Below are positions 16,749 to 25,908 of a stretch of DNA of 64,000 bases, piece after piece. The stretch is from Massilia solisilvae. GTDB lineage: Bacteria; Pseudomonadota; Gammaproteobacteria; Burkholderiales; Burkholderiaceae_D. The stretch spans positions 992,001-1,056,000 of the forward strand of contig NZ_JANUGV010000001.1 in the NCBI RefSeq assembly GCF_024753215.1, given 5' to 3'. Numbering within the stretch: the first letter of the stretch is position 1; each line of letters begins with the position of its first letter. Made by a program: the position numbers and the translations under genes. The notes beneath the pieces were generated by a model. The model saw only the letters and a list, made by a program, of their open reading frames with translations. It was not told the DNA's origin and did no database searches.

Positions 16749-18122
16749 TCATTTCTTGTCGCCTGCCGGCGCCGCTTTCGGCGCGGGCTTGCGGTCAATG
16801 ACGGTACGGTTGGCCGGCACGAGGTAGGTGGCGGCGGCGCGCTTGATGTCGTCCGACGTCACGCCTTCGATCCATCCGGGGATCTTGTTGGCCACGTTGG
16901 CGTCGCCCCACAGCGTCTGCAGCTTGGCCAGCGTGTCGGCGCGGTTGATGAAGCTTTCCATCTTGTTGTTCCAGTCCGCGAGCATGCTGGTCTTCACGCG
17001 CTTGAGCGTGGCGTCGTCCACGCCGTTGCTGGCGACCTTGGCGATTTCCTCGTCCATGGCGGTCAGCATCGCGTCGGCGCTGCTGCCGGGCTTGTAGAGC
17101 GCGAACACGGTCATCAGGGTGGGACCGTCATATTCCCACGGGCCGGTCAGGCCGAACAGGGTGTTGACGTTGAGCGCGATCTCGCGCCCCTTCACCAGCC
17201 CCTGGTAGAACAGCGAGGCGTCGCTGCCGGCCAGCAGCTCGGCCAGCACCGCCACGGCGGCCTGGTCGCGGCTGCCGCGCGCCGGCACCTTCCACGCCGC
17301 CGCGATGGCCGGCACCTGGGCCAGCGGATCGCTTTGCTCGACGCGCTTTTCCTTCGTCCCCAGCGGCTCGCTGAAGTCGCCGGCGGCCGGGGTAGGGCGC
17401 TTGGCGATCGCGCCGAAGTACTTCTGCGCCAGCGCGAAGCCCTGGGCCGGGGTCACGTCGCCCGCGATCGCCAGCACGGCATTGTTCGGGCCGTAGTAAT
17501 CGCGGTGAAAGCCGCGCACGTCGTCCAGCGTGGCGCCTTCCAGGTCTTCGAAGCTGCCGTAGCCGTCGTGGTTGTTCTCCCACTTCTGGAACGCCTGCTG
17601 CGAGATGTCGAGCCAGTAGAAGCCGCCGTACGGCTGGTTCTTGACGTTGACGCGAATCTCTTCCTTGACCACGTCCTGCTGGTTCTTCAGCGTCGCCGCG
17701 TTGAAGTCGAGCGTCTTCATGCGGTCGGCCTCCAGCCACAGCAGCGGCTCGATGGCCGAGACGGGCGCCGTCTCGATGTAGTTGGTGAAGTCGGGGCGGG
17801 TCGAGCCGTTGTTGCGGCCGCCGCCACCGGTGATGGTCTTGTCGAACACGCCCTTGGGTGCGTTCGGGGTGCCCTGGAACATCAGGTGCTCGAACAAGTG
17901 GGCAAAGCCGGTGCGGTTCCTCGGCTCGAGGCGCATGCCGACGTGGTACACCACCGAGATGCCGACCGTCGGCGAGCTGTGGTCTTCGGAGACCACGACC
18001 GTCAGGCCGTTGTCGAGTTTCTTGGTCTGGACCGGCAGGGTCCACTGGTCGGCCGACGCCGCGAACGCGAACATCGGAACAGTCAGGCCAGCCAGCAGGA
18101 CAGGGAGAAGGCGCTTGCGCAT
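16749..18122 (-). CDS. M16-family zinc metallopeptidase (catalytic subunit)
   Basis: 457 residues with a signal peptide (cleavage near F-A-A-S-A), so periplasmic. The inverted zinc motif is intact: His75-Leu-Phe-Glu78-His79, with Glu155 of VVKEEIRVN as the third ligand at the usual spacing. It pairs with the downstream gene, which lacks the motif; such pairs form an active/inactive heterodimer that degrades peptides. The start at 18122 has AAGGGAA upstream; a longer frame back to 18176 has no site and a non-signal-like N-terminus. The Lys/Pro-rich tail is low complexity. Confidence 0.93.
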   Translation of the reverse strand: MRKRLLPVLLAGLTVPMFAFAASADQWTLPVQTKKLDNGLTVVVSEDHSSPTVGISVVYHVGMRLEPRNRTGFAHLFEHLMFQGTPNAPKGVFDKTITGGGGRNNGSTRPDFTNYIETAPVSAIEPLLWLEADRMKTLDFNAATLKNQQDVVKEEIRVNVKNQPYGGFYWLDISQQAFQKWENNHDGYGSFEDLEGATLDDVRGFHRDYYGPNNAVLAIAGDVTPAQGFALAQKYFGAIAKRPTPAAGDFSEPLGTKEKRVEQSDPLAQVPAIAAAWKVPARGSRDQAAVAVLAELLAGSDASLFYQGLVKGREIALNVNTLFGLTGPWEYDGPTLMTVFALYKPGSSADAMLTAMDEEIAKVASNGVDDATLKRVKTSMLADWNNKMESFINRADTLAKLQTLWGDANVANKIPGWIEGVTSDDIKRAAATYLVPANRTVIDRKPAPKAAPAGDKK

Positions 18123-18437
18123 GGAATTCCCTTGCAAAGTGGACGTTGGTTGTGGTTCGGGCGGCGCTGCGTCCACCCGGCAGCGATCTTAACGCACAGG
18201 CATGTCAGGAAGTAATCTTTTTTCGCGGCCGGGCTGGTCCAGTCCCGCGATTCGGTCGCCCAGCCCCGCATTTTTGCAGCCTGTCGCATTCTGCCGATCC
18301 GGGACGGGGCCGCAATTTATAGTGCGATCATCGGCCCAGCATCGAAATTGCACCGAAGGAATGATCATCTGGTAAGCTTTTTCGGTAACTGGTAGTGAAG
18401 CCGGCGCCGGTCCTGGACCTGCCCGACGGACAATTGC
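18123..18437. other. Divergent intergenic region
   Basis: 315 bases between the M16 peptidase (minus) and the DUF2807 gene (plus). It has no gene that I can support. A TATAGT at 18318-18323 could be a -10 for the plus-strand gene, but no good -35 sits 16-18 bases upstream. Confidence 0.5.
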
Positions 18438-19241
18438 ATGACGGAGAATCGTGTGAACAAGTTTTTCAAGTTCGGCCTGGTGCTGGCCACCTTGTGTACC
18501 TTTGCCGGAGCCGTGTTCGCGGCGCCGCCGGACGTGGCCAGCGAGAACCGCCCGATCGACGCGCGCGTGGTGCGGGTCAAGACCGACGGGCTGGTTGACC
18601 TGCACATCCGCCAGGGCTCGCCGGCCACGCTCACCGTGCGCGGCGACCCGCGCTGGCTCGAGCGCACCAGCACCGTGCAAAACGGCGACACGCTCAGCAT
18701 CGACACCGAGGTGCGCAGCAACAAGCTGTCCGAGCGCTTCATCTCGCGCGAGATGGCCGGCCTGCGCGTCGAACTGACCCTGCCGCAGCTGCGCGAAGTC
18801 TGGTCCGAAAGCCTGGGCACGACCATCGTGAGCGGCTTTTCCGGCGACGAGCTGGACCTGACCCTGGACGGCGCCGGCTCGATGAACGTGAGCTGCAACG
18901 TCAAGCGGCTGACGGCCAACCTTGGCGGCCTGGGCAGCATGACGATCTCCGGCCTGAATGCCGACGGGGTCGAACTGAACCTGCGCGGCGCCGGCGGCAT
19001 CACCCTGCTCGGGCGCAGCAAGTGGCTCAAGGCCGACCTGGGCGGGCTGGGTGGCCTGAATGCCCAGCAGTTCGCCGCCGACAACGTGACCATCGACGTG
19101 TCTGGCCTGGGCAACGCATCGATCACCGCGCGCCAGAACGCCAACCTGTCGCTGTCGGGCATGGGGTCGGTCACGGTGTACGGCAAGCCGCTGAACCACA
19201 AGGTGTCGATCGACGGCCTCGGCAAGGTCAGCTGGAAGTAG
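18438..19241 (+). CDS. DUF2807 (GIN/auto-transporter head) exported protein
   Basis: 267 residues. A signal peptide (FGLVLATLCTFAGAVFAAP) is followed by a repetitive beta-rich domain in which G-L-G-S-M, G-A-G-S-M and G-L-G-N-A steps recur about every 20 residues (VELNLRGAGGI, IDVSGLGNASI, LSLSGMGSV), as in DUF2807 beta-solenoids. Such proteins are exported and their function is unknown. The ATG at 18438 lacks a clear binding site, while a GTG at 18453 has GGAG 6 bases upstream and would begin VNKFFKFG, so the true start may be 18453. Confidence 0.85.
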   Translation: MTENRVNKFFKFGLVLATLCTFAGAVFAAPPDVASENRPIDARVVRVKTDGLVDLHIRQGSPATLTVRGDPRWLERTSTVQNGDTLSIDTEVRSNKLSERFISREMAGLRVELTLPQLREVWSESLGTTIVSGFSGDELDLTLDGAGSMNVSCNVKRLTANLGGLGSMTISGLNADGVELNLRGAGGITLLGRSKWLKADLGGLGGLNAQQFAADNVTIDVSGLGNASITARQNANLSLSGMGSVTVYGKPLNHKVSIDGLGKVSWK

Positions 19242-19295
19242 GACGATCAAGGACGCCGCGAAGGCGAGGGCAGGAACCCGTATCCAGAACGAGAC

Positions 19296-19904
19296 ATGAA
19301 AAAACTATTCGTTGCGATCACATTCGCACTAGGCCTGCATGCCACGGCGCACGCGGGCTTCACGGAAGGGGCAAACGCGTACAACGCGAACAACTACGCG
19401 CTGGCGCTCAAGGAGATCACGCCACTGGCCAAGGCCGGCAACGCCGACGCCCAGCACCTGCTGGGCTTGATGTATTACATGGGGCGCGGTGTGCCGCAGG
19501 ACTACAAGCAGGCGTTCGCCTGGCACCAGAAGGCGGCAGTGCAGGGCAAGGCCGATGCGCAGTACGTGATCGGCGCCATGTACTACAAGGGCAACGCGGT
19601 GCCGCAGGACCAGAAGCAGGCGGTGTACTGGTTCCGCAAGGCAGCCGAGCAGGGCCACCCGGAAGCGCTGTACGCGCTGGCGCTGATGTACCGCTACCAC
19701 GTGGCCGGCATGCCGCAGGACGTGGTGATCGCCTACATGCTGTGGAACCTGGCCGCGGCCAATGGCCACGCCAATTCGGCCAACCAGCGCGCCTCGGTGG
19801 CAAGGGTGATGAGCCAGGAGCAGGTGGAGGAGGCGCAGGCCCTGTCGCGCAGCTGGAAGCCGGGCACGCCGCTGCCGACGCAGTCGCGCACCGGGGGCAA
19901 TTGA
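19296..19904 (+). CDS. Exported Sel1-repeat protein
   Basis: 202 residues with a signal peptide (cleavage at A-H-A-G) and four Sel1-like repeats, recognised by A-Q-H-L-L-G-L-M-Y-Y, A-Q-Y-V-I-G-A-M-Y-Y and A-L-Y-A-L-A-L-M-Y and the V-P-Q-D linkers. Sel1 proteins are solenoid scaffolds for protein contacts, here in the periplasm. It follows the DUF2807 gene by 54 bases on the same strand and is ended by a strong terminator, so the two may form a small unit. Confidence 0.88.
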   Translation: MKKLFVAITFALGLHATAHAGFTEGANAYNANNYALALKEITPLAKAGNADAQHLLGLMYYMGRGVPQDYKQAFAWHQKAAVQGKADAQYVIGAMYYKGNAVPQDQKQAVYWFRKAAEQGHPEALYALALMYRYHVAGMPQDVVIAYMLWNLAAANGHANSANQRASVARVMSQEQVEEAQALSRSWKPGTPLPTQSRTGGN

Positions 19905-19925
19905 GCGAACCGCCAACAAAACCAG

Positions 19926-19950
19926 CGCCAGCGATGCTGGCGTTTTTTTT
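19926..19950 (+). terminator. Rho-independent terminator after Sel1 gene
   Basis: Hairpin CGCCAGC / GCTGGCG (7 base pairs, 3-base loop GAT) directly followed by eight T. It starts 22 bases after the Sel1 stop codon. Confidence 0.88.
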
Positions 19951-20007
19951 GGGGCCGCGCTTGCATCAAGGGGGGGCACTTCCATCCCTGGTTCCTGCAC
20001 AGGCCAA

Positions 20008-20035
20008 CGTCATCCCGGCGTTCGCCGGGACGACG
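20008..20035. repeat. Short REP-like palindrome
   Basis: Two 13-base arms with one mismatch around a TT centre, starting CGTCATCCCGGCG and ending CGCCGGGACGACG. It resembles the outer part of repeat family A (22667-22746) but lacks the ACCCAT inner end. It lies between convergent genes. Confidence 0.55.
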
Positions 20036-20097
20036 ATCTCGACTTCAAAACTTGTGCCGCATCGATCCTTCGTCTGGAAGCTGCATTCACGGGTGTC

Positions 20098-21381
20098 TTA
20101 TTTTCCGGTTGTGCTGCCCGTACGTGCCTGGACACCAATCGACCGGAACAGTGTCAACGGCACCGCATTGGCCATTGCCTGGTTCCCCAGGTCGTTCGGG
20201 TTCAGGTGGTCGCCGCTGTCGTATGCAGGCAGCAGGCGGGCGCCATGCACCGGGTCGCGCATGGCCTGGTCGAAGTCGATCACACCGTCAAATTCGTCGC
20301 TCGCGCGGATCCACGTGTTGATCTGCTGGCGCACCTGTTCGCGCGCCGGCGAATACAGCGCCGAGCCCTCGAACGGCGTGAGCGTCGCCCCGTAGACCGC
20401 GATCCCCTTTGCGTGGGCGCGGGCGATCAGCTGCCGGTAGCCGGCGATCAGGTCGTATTGGCTGACCGGGGCGTTCTCCGGGCTGGCGCCGAGGTCCTGG
20501 ATGCCGATGAGCACCGTCATGTAGCGCACGCCGGCCGTGGCCAGCACGTCGCGGTCGAAACGTTCGAGCGCGCTGCGGCCGGCGAGGGACCCTTGCGGCG
20601 CGTTGGCCAGCAAGCGATTACCGCTGATGCCGCGGTTGACCACGGAAAGGCGCCCGTTGATCCCAAGGACAGGGTCGCGCACCGTTTGCAGGCGCCGGGC
20701 CAGCCAGTCGGGCCAGCGGCTGTTGGTGTCGAGCGTGGTGCGCGCGCCGTCCGTGACCGAGTCGCCCAGCGTGACGATGGCCGCGCCCGCGCTGTCCACG
20801 TCCACCGCGGTCAGGAACGGCCACGACGCGATCGTCAGCGCGACCGGCAGGGTGTAGGCGCCGACATAGTTCCCTTGCTGCGACACGTAGCTGCTTTGGC
20901 TGGTGTTGTGCGTCGTCGTGGCCTGGACCGACCCGGGCAGGTAGATGCTGACGGCCAGGTCCGACAGCGGCGCCACGTTCAGCTCCACCGGATCGGATAG
21001 TACAGCCGCACCCGGCGCGATGGTGATCGACGACGTGCCGCTGAAGGTGAGCGGACGGTCGGTGCCGGGCACGATGCTCGCGCCCAAGGCCCGCACCGCA
21101 ATGTCGGCCTGGCCGATGCGTAGTAGCGTGCCGCCCATTTCGTTCGACAGGCGGATGCGCACCCGGTTGCCGCCGATGCTGGTGTGCACGACCAGCCGCA
21201 GCGTCTGGTCGGTGAACGTGAGCGTGTTGGCCGGCTGGGGCGGACCGGCCGGGCTCGCGCCCCAGGTGGCGGTCCAGTGCTCCAGCTGCCAGGCCTGCGC
21301 GCGCGCCGCCGAAGGCACGGCGAGGGCGGCCAACATGGCGCCGGTCAGCAACAACGCGTGGAAAAGGGCGGGGTGCCGCAT
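20098..21381 (-). CDS. SGNH/GDSL-type hydrolase with altered catalytic blocks
   Basis: 427 residues, exported (signal peptide ending A-R-A-Q-A). An N-terminal beta domain (about 30-195) precedes an SGNH fold. Block I is intact (TLGDSVTDG, Ser208) and block II has GISGN. Block III reads IGIQDLG where GxND is expected (Gln295 for Asn), and block V reads DHLNPND where DxxH needs His (Asn394). Catalytic activity is therefore doubtful. The ATG at 21381 has AAGGAG 9 bases upstream; codons upstream to 21519 look like non-coding extension. Confidence 0.85.
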   Translation of the reverse strand: MRHPALFHALLLTGAMLAALAVPSAARAQAWQLEHWTATWGASPAGPPQPANTLTFTDQTLRLVVHTSIGGNRVRIRLSNEMGGTLLRIGQADIAVRALGASIVPGTDRPLTFSGTSSITIAPGAAVLSDPVELNVAPLSDLAVSIYLPGSVQATTTHNTSQSSYVSQQGNYVGAYTLPVALTIASWPFLTAVDVDSAGAAIVTLGDSVTDGARTTLDTNSRWPDWLARRLQTVRDPVLGINGRLSVVNRGISGNRLLANAPQGSLAGRSALERFDRDVLATAGVRYMTVLIGIQDLGASPENAPVSQYDLIAGYRQLIARAHAKGIAVYGATLTPFEGSALYSPAREQVRQQINTWIRASDEFDGVIDFDQAMRDPVHGARLLPAYDSGDHLNPNDLGNQAMANAVPLTLFRSIGVQARTGSTTGK

Positions 21382-21645
21382 GGTGTGTGGCTCCTTCGCG
21401 TGGGTTGGCGGGACGATCGCGTGCAAGCCGCATGGCTCGCGTGACCAATCTAGGCAGGCTCGACAGCGCGGGCAAGACGCGACCACGCGATTTCTTGCGC
21501 TTGGTCGAAAGTTCCCCAAGATTCCAGTTCGCCGAAGAATTTATTTGCGTGGGAGCACGAATTCAGCACGTTCTTTCGCTTGCAAGCAACCGGGAAGAAC
21601 GGCCGGCCTGGCGTATAATTGTGTTTTTCGTAACAAGGGGGACAC

Positions 21646-22626
21646 ATGCGCGCCATCGAAATCACGCAGCCGGGCAAGCCCGAGGTGCTGCAACTGTGCG
21701 AGCGTCCGCTGCCGGAGCTCAAGGCCGGCGAGGTGCTGATCAAGGTGCACGCGGCCGGCATCAACCGCCCCGACGTGCTGCAGCGCCTGGGCCACTACCC
21801 GGTGCCGCCGGGCGCATCCGACCTGCCGGGGCTGGAAGTGGCGGGCGAAATCGTCGATGGCGATCTGGCGGGCAGTTCCTTCCACAAGGGCGACATGGTG
21901 TGCGCGCTGGTGCAGGGCGGCGGCTACGCCGAATACTGCGCGGCTCCGCTGGCCCAGTGCCTGCCGGTGCCGGCGGGCCTGACGCCGGTGCAGGCGGCCT
22001 CGCTGCCGGAAACCTTCTTCACGGTCTGGAGCAACGTGTTCGACCGCTCCGCGCTGGCCGAAGGCGAAACGCTGCTGGTGCAGGGCGGTACCTCCGGCAT
22101 TGGCGTGACCGCGATCCAGGTCGCCACCGCGCTGGGCCACCGCGTGTTCGCCACCGCCGGCACCGATGAAAAGTGCCGCGCCTGCGAGGCGCTTGGGGCC
22201 GAACGCGGCATCAACTACAAGACCGAGGATTTCGTGGCCGTGGCCAAGGAGCTCACGGGAGGGCGCGGCGTGGACGTGGTGCTGGACATGGTGGCCGGGC
22301 CCTACGTGGCGCGCGAGATCGACTGCCTGGCCGACGACGGCCGCATTGCGCTGATCGCCTTGCTGGGCGGGGCCAAGGCGCAGGTGGACCTGGGGCAGGT
22401 GCTGCGCCGCCGCTTGTCGATCAGCGGCTCGACCCTGCGCCCGCGTCCTGTCGCATTCAAGGCACAGATCGCCCGGCGCCTGCGCGAGCGGGTCTGGCCC
22501 CTGATCGAGGCAGGGAAAATCAAGCCGGTGATCTACAAGACCTTCCCGCTGGCCGAGGCGGCGCAGGCGCATGCGCTGATGGAGTCCAGCACGCACGTGG
22601 GCAAGATCGTGCTGCAGGTGATCTGA
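21646..22626 (+). CDS. NAD(P)H quinone oxidoreductase, PIG3/QOR type
   Basis: 326-residue medium-chain dehydrogenase without the zinc-binding Cys/His set, so a quinone oxidoreductase-type enzyme. An N-terminal GroES-like domain (about 1-125; HAAGINRPDVLQRLGHYPVPPG) precedes a Rossmann domain with VQGGTSGIGVTAIQ at about 145-158. These enzymes reduce quinones with NADPH in the cytosol. It precedes tpiA, as in other Oxalobacteraceae. A TATAAT at 21614-21619 lies 27 bases before the start, without a matching -35. Confidence 0.9.
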   Translation: MRAIEITQPGKPEVLQLCERPLPELKAGEVLIKVHAAGINRPDVLQRLGHYPVPPGASDLPGLEVAGEIVDGDLAGSSFHKGDMVCALVQGGGYAEYCAAPLAQCLPVPAGLTPVQAASLPETFFTVWSNVFDRSALAEGETLLVQGGTSGIGVTAIQVATALGHRVFATAGTDEKCRACEALGAERGINYKTEDFVAVAKELTGGRGVDVVLDMVAGPYVAREIDCLADDGRIALIALLGGAKAQVDLGQVLRRRLSISGSTLRPRPVAFKAQIARRLRERVWPLIEAGKIKPVIYKTFPLAEAAQAHALMESSTHVGKIVLQVI

Positions 22627-22666
22627 AGAGGAACGGCACGGTCTCCGGCAGGTGTTGACCCCGGCA

Positions 22667-22746
22667 CGTCGTCCCCGCGCAGGCGGGGACCCATAGACCG
22701 CGTGAAGACACGCTCAGCATGGGTCCCCGCCTGCGCGGGGACGACG
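22667..22746. repeat. Palindromic repeat, family A, copy 1
   Basis: 80 bases with perfect 27-base arms (22667-22693 and 22720-22746), starting CGTCGTCCCCGCGCAGG and reading back to the same sequence on the other strand, around a 26-base centre. Related copies are at 39341-39442 and 41513-41620. It resembles bacterial REP elements. Confidence 0.85.
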
Positions 22747-22818
22747 GGTTGATGCCAACAGTGGGTGCTGGCGGTGTGCGAAAAGTGGCCTGCAGGCCCT
22801 CGCCGCGCCAGCCCTTGT

Positions 22819-22847
22819 TTGACCGTAACTTCAACCACCGCTAGAAT
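22819..22847 (+). promoter_or_regulatory. Sigma-70 promoter of tpiA
   Basis: TTGACC at 22819-22824 and TAGAAT at 22842-22847, separated by 17 bases. Predicted transcription starts about 20 bases before the tpiA ATG. Confidence 0.62.
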
Positions 22848-22873
22848 AGCGGGTTATTTGACTGCGGGGTTCT

Positions 22874-23623
22874 ATGCGTTCCAAACTGGTCGTCGGCAAC
22901 TGGAAAATGAACGGCAGCCGGGCTGCAAACGCAACGCTACTGTCCGGCATTGTCGCAGGACTCGGCGGCGCCAAAGCCGCGTGCGCAGTGTGCGCACCCG
23001 CGCCTTATCTGGCACAGTGCCAGGAACTGCTGGCCGGTACCCCGGTCGCCTGGGGCGCCCAGGATGTGTCCGTGCACGCGAGCGGTGCCTACACGGGCGA
23101 GGTGGCAGCGGCCATGCTGGCCGACTTTGCATGCCGCTACGTCATCGTTGGCCACTCCGAGCGCCGCGCCTACCATGGCGAGGGCAACGAGCTGGTGGCG
23201 CGCAAGGCCAAGGCCGCGCTCGACGCCGGCCTGACCCCGATCGTCTGCGTCGGCGAAACCCTGGCCCAGCGCGAGGCCAACCAGACCGCCGCCGTGGTCG
23301 GCGAGCAGCTGGGCACCGTGCTCGAGACCCTGAGCCCGGAAGAGGTAACGAAGATCGTGGTCGCCTACGAACCGGTGTGGGCGATCGGCACCGGCAAGAC
23401 CGCCACCCCGGCCATGGCCCAGGAAGTGCACGCGCAGCTGCGTGCCCAGCTGAAGGTACGCGTCGGCAAGGAAGCGGCGCAGCAGCTGCACATCCTGTAC
23501 GGCGGCAGCATGAAGCCGGACAATGCGGCCGAACTGATGGCCCAGCCGGACATCGATGGCGGCCTGATCGGCGGCGCCTCGCTCAAGGCGGCCGAATTCC
23601 TTGCCATCATCAACGCGGCCTGA
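22874..23623 (+). CDS. tpiA: Triose-phosphate isomerase
   Basis: 249 residues, the usual length. It interconverts dihydroxyacetone phosphate and glyceraldehyde 3-phosphate in glycolysis and gluconeogenesis. Active-site signatures are present: Lys in VGNWKMNG near the N-terminus, His in VIGHSERR (about 95) and the catalytic Glu in [16 protein letters not shown] (about 165), followed by the loop-6 region. A good promoter lies just upstream, and secG follows by 58 bases. Confidence 0.97.
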   Translation: MRSKLVVGNWKMNGSRAANATLLSGIVAGLGGAKAACAVCAPAPYLAQCQELLAGTPVAWGAQDVSVHASGAYTGEVAAAMLADFACRYVIVGHSERRAYHGEGNELVARKAKAALDAGLTPIVCVGETLAQREANQTAAVVGEQLGTVLETLSPEEVTKIVVAYEPVWAIGTGKTATPAMAQEVHAQLRAQLKVRVGKEAAQQLHILYGGSMKPDNAAELMAQPDIDGGLIGGASLKAAEFLAIINAA

Positions 23624-23681
23624 ACCCGCAAGGCCTCCTGAAAATAATCTGAAACCCCGTTAAACTTGGAATGGAATTGTA

Positions 23682-24089
23682 ATGAGCACCTTGTTCAATC
23701 TGATCATTGTCCTGCAGGTCCTGTCGGCCCTGGCCATCGTCGGCCTGGTGCTGATGCAGCACGGTAAGGGCGCGGACATGGGCGCAGCCTTCGGTTCGGG
23801 CGCCTCGGGCAGCCTGTTTGGCGCCAGCGGCTCGTCGAACTTCCTGTCGAAGTCCACCGCCATTGCCGCCGTCATCTTCTTCGCCTGCACCCTGGGCCTG
23901 GCCTACGTGGGCAACAAGCGCCCGGCTGCCGGCACCGACGTGGGCGTGATGGGCCGCGTGACCGTGCCCTCGACCAATGCTCCGGCAACGACCGCTCCGG
24001 CCAACAACGCGGGCAACGCTGCACCGGTGCAAGCACCGGCCGCTCCGGCCACTTCCGCCCCGGCGCCGGCCAACCAGATTCCGAAGTAA
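23682..24089 (+). CDS. secG: Preprotein translocase subunit SecG
   Basis: 135 residues. Two transmembrane helices (about 2-22 and 55-75) flank the conserved loop VLMQHGKGADMGAAFGSGASGSLFGASGSSNFL, split here as LMQHGKGADMG and GASGSLFG. The C-terminal ~45 residues are Ala/Pro/Thr-rich and variable. SecG assists the SecYEG protein-export channel in the inner membrane. The tpiA-secG-tRNA-Leu-nuo order is typical of betaproteobacteria. Confidence 0.96.
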   Translation: MSTLFNLIIVLQVLSALAIVGLVLMQHGKGADMGAAFGSGASGSLFGASGSSNFLSKSTAIAAVIFFACTLGLAYVGNKRPAAGTDVGVMGRVTVPSTNAPATTAPANNAGNAAPVQAPAAPATSAPAPANQIPK

Positions 24090-24159
24090 TCAGGCTTCTG
24101 TAAAGATAAGAAATATTGAGAAACTGTGCATTTTTCCTTGTGTCAACGCAATTTGTGCA

Positions 24160-24189
24160 TTGAAAAAAGGTGCTAAGGCAGGGTAAAAT
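24160..24189 (+). promoter_or_regulatory. Promoter of tRNA-Leu
   Basis: TTGAAA at 24160-24165 and TAAAAT at 24184-24189 with an 18-base spacer, ending 12 bases before the tRNA. Confidence 0.55.
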
Positions 24190-24201
24190 AGCAGTCTCTT
24201 A

Positions 24202-24286
24202 GCCGACGTGGTGAAATTGGTAGACACGCTATCTTGAGGGGGTAGTGGCGAAAGCTGTGCGAGTTCGAGTCTCGCCGTCGGCACCA
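24202..24286 (+). tRNA. tRNA-Leu (anticodon GAG)
   Basis: 85 bases including an encoded CCA. The acceptor stem pairs GCCGACG with CGTCGGC. The anticodon stem CTATC/GGTAG closes the loop TTGAGGG with anticodon GAG at 24236-24238. A long variable arm (class II tRNA) and the GTTCGAGTC T-loop are present. Confidence 0.97.
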
Positions 24287-24296
24287 GGAATATCAG

Positions 24297-24345
24297 AAGC
24301 CAGCAAAGGCGCATGAGCTTCAGCTCTGCCTAAGCTGGCTTTTTT
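24297..24345 (+). terminator. Terminator after tRNA-Leu
   Basis: Outer stem AAGCCAGC / GCTGGCTT (8 pairs) enclosing a smaller GAGC-TTCA-GCTC hairpin, followed by a T-run to 24345. It separates the tRNA from the nuo operon. Confidence 0.75.
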
Positions 24346-24456
24346 ACGAGGATCAGTCGTACGATCCTGGTGTAGGGCACTTAGCCAGGGTTGCGCGATA
24401 CGGCGCTGCAGTCAATGCGGCAGTTTCATTAACCGATCGTTCAAACAGGCTTCACA

Positions 24457-24816
24457 GTGAACCTCGAAAATTACTTCCCCGTTCTTCTCTTCATCCTTGT
24501 CGGTGCCGGTGTCGGCATCGCCCCGCAGGTGCTCGGCCGCCTGCTCGGGCCGTTCCGTCCGGACTCGGCCAAGCTCTCCCCGTACGAATGCGGCTTCGAG
24601 GCTTTCGAGGACGCCCGCATGAAGTTCGACGTGCGCTACTACCTGGTGGCGATCCTGTTTATTTTGTTTGATCTGGAAACGGCATTCTTCTTCCCGTGGG
24701 GCGTTGCGATGCGTGACCTGGGGTGGCCGGCCTTCGTGACGATGATGGTCTTCATCGCCGAGTTCGTGGTCGGTTTCTGGTACATCTGGAAGAAAGGTGC
24801 CCTTGATTGGGAATAA
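24457..24816 (+). CDS. nuoA: NADH-quinone oxidoreductase subunit A
   Basis: 119-residue membrane subunit of complex I with three transmembrane helices and the conserved [14 protein letters not shown] loop (about 46-58), which lies near the quinone channel. It starts with GTG at 24457; no other start fits the family N-terminus ([11 protein letters not shown]). First gene of a 14-gene nuo operon that couples NADH oxidation to proton pumping. nuoB starts 3 bases after its stop. Confidence 0.97.
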   Translation: MNLENYFPVLLFILVGAGVGIAPQVLGRLLGPFRPDSAKLSPYECGFEAFEDARMKFDVRYYLVAILFILFDLETAFFFPWGVAMRDLGWPAFVTMMVFIAEFVVGFWYIWKKGALDWE

Positions 24817-24819
24817 GCC

Positions 24820-25296
24820 ATGGCAATTGAAGGCGTTTTAAACGAAGGTTTTATTACCACCACAGCTGACAAGCTGATCAACTGGGCGCGTACGGGATCG
24901 ATGTTCCCGATGACTTTCGGCCTGGCTTGCTGCGCGGTCGAAATGATGCACGTGGGCGCCGCCCGCTACGACATGGACCGTTTCGGGGTCGTGTTCCGCC
25001 CGTCGCCGCGCCAGTCGGACGTGATGATCGTGGCCGGTACCCTGTGCAACAAGATGGCGCCGGCACTGCGCAAGGTGTACGACCAGATGGCCGAGCCGCG
25101 CTGGGTCATCTCGATGGGCTCCTGCGCCAACGGCGGCGGCTACTACCACTACTCCTACTCGGTGGTGCGCGGCTGCGACCGCATCGTGCCGGTCGATATC
25201 TATGTCCCGGGCTGCCCGCCGACCGCTGAAGCGCTGCTGTACGGCATCATCCAGCTGCAGAACAAGATCAAGCGCACCAACACCATCGCGCGCTAA
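24820..25296 (+). CDS. nuoB: NADH-quinone oxidoreductase subunit B
   Basis: 158 residues. It binds the last iron-sulfur cluster (N2), which passes electrons to quinone. The adjacent Cys pair is in [10 protein letters not shown] and the other ligands are in GSCANGGG and [11 protein letters not shown]. It is a peripheral-arm subunit at the membrane junction. Confidence 0.98.
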   Translation: MAIEGVLNEGFITTTADKLINWARTGSMFPMTFGLACCAVEMMHVGAARYDMDRFGVVFRPSPRQSDVMIVAGTLCNKMAPALRKVYDQMAEPRWVISMGSCANGGGYYHYSYSVVRGCDRIVPVDIYVPGCPPTAEALLYGIIQLQNKIKRTNTIAR

Positions 25297-25314
25297 AACA
25301 TTCCGGTTTTCACC

Positions 25315-25908
25315 ATGACGACAAAACTCGAGACCCTTGAACTCGCCCTGAAAAATGCGCTGGGCGAGAGCGCTTCCATCACGGTGGCGCTGGGCGAAGT
25401 GACGGTGGTAGTCAAGGCCGCCGATTACCTGGCCGCGATGCAGACCCTGCGCGACGACCCGGCCCTGCGATTCGAAGAGCTGATCGACCTGTGCGGCGTG
25501 GACTACTCGCAGTACGGCGACGGCACCTGGGATGGCCTGCGCTTTGCCGCCGTGTCGCACCTGCTGTCGATCGAGCACAACTGGCGCGTGCGCGTGCGCG
25601 TGTTCGCGCCCGACGACGACATGCCCGTGATCCCGACCGTCACCGGCATCTGGCGTGCCGCCAACTGGTACGAGCGCGAAGCGTTCGACCTGTACGGCAT
25701 CATGTTCGAGGGCCACGGCGACCTGCGCCGCATCCTCACCGACTACGGCTTCATCGGCCACCCGTTCCGCAAGGACTTCCCGATTTCGGGCTACGTCGAA
25801 ATGCGCTACGACCCCGAGCAGAAGCGCGTGATCTACCAACCCGTGACGATCGAGCCGCGTGAAAACATTCCGCGCGTGATCCGCGAAGAAAACTACGGGA
25901 TCAAATAA
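25315..25908 (+). CDS. nuoC: NADH-quinone oxidoreductase subunit C
   Basis: 197-residue 30-kDa-type subunit. The family signature [31 protein letters not shown] is present around 118-148 (seen as [12 protein letters not shown] and HPFRKDFP). It is a separate protein, not fused to NuoD as in E. coli. The stop overlaps the nuoD start by one base (TAATG). Confidence 0.97.
   Translation: MTTKLETLELALKNALGESASITVALGEVTVVVKAADYLAAMQTLRDDPALRFEELIDLCGVDYSQYGDGTWDGLRFAAVSHLLSIEHNWRVRVRVFAPDDDMPVIPTVTGIWRAANWYEREAFDLYGIMFEGHGDLRRILTDYGFIGHPFRKDFPISGYVEMRYDPEQKRVIYQPVTIEPRENIPRVIREENYGIK

Noticed and set aside
24090-24314. A 74-codon minus-strand frame across the tRNA
   Set aside because: It is the usual false translation of a tRNA-Leu complement; the tRNA folds fully.
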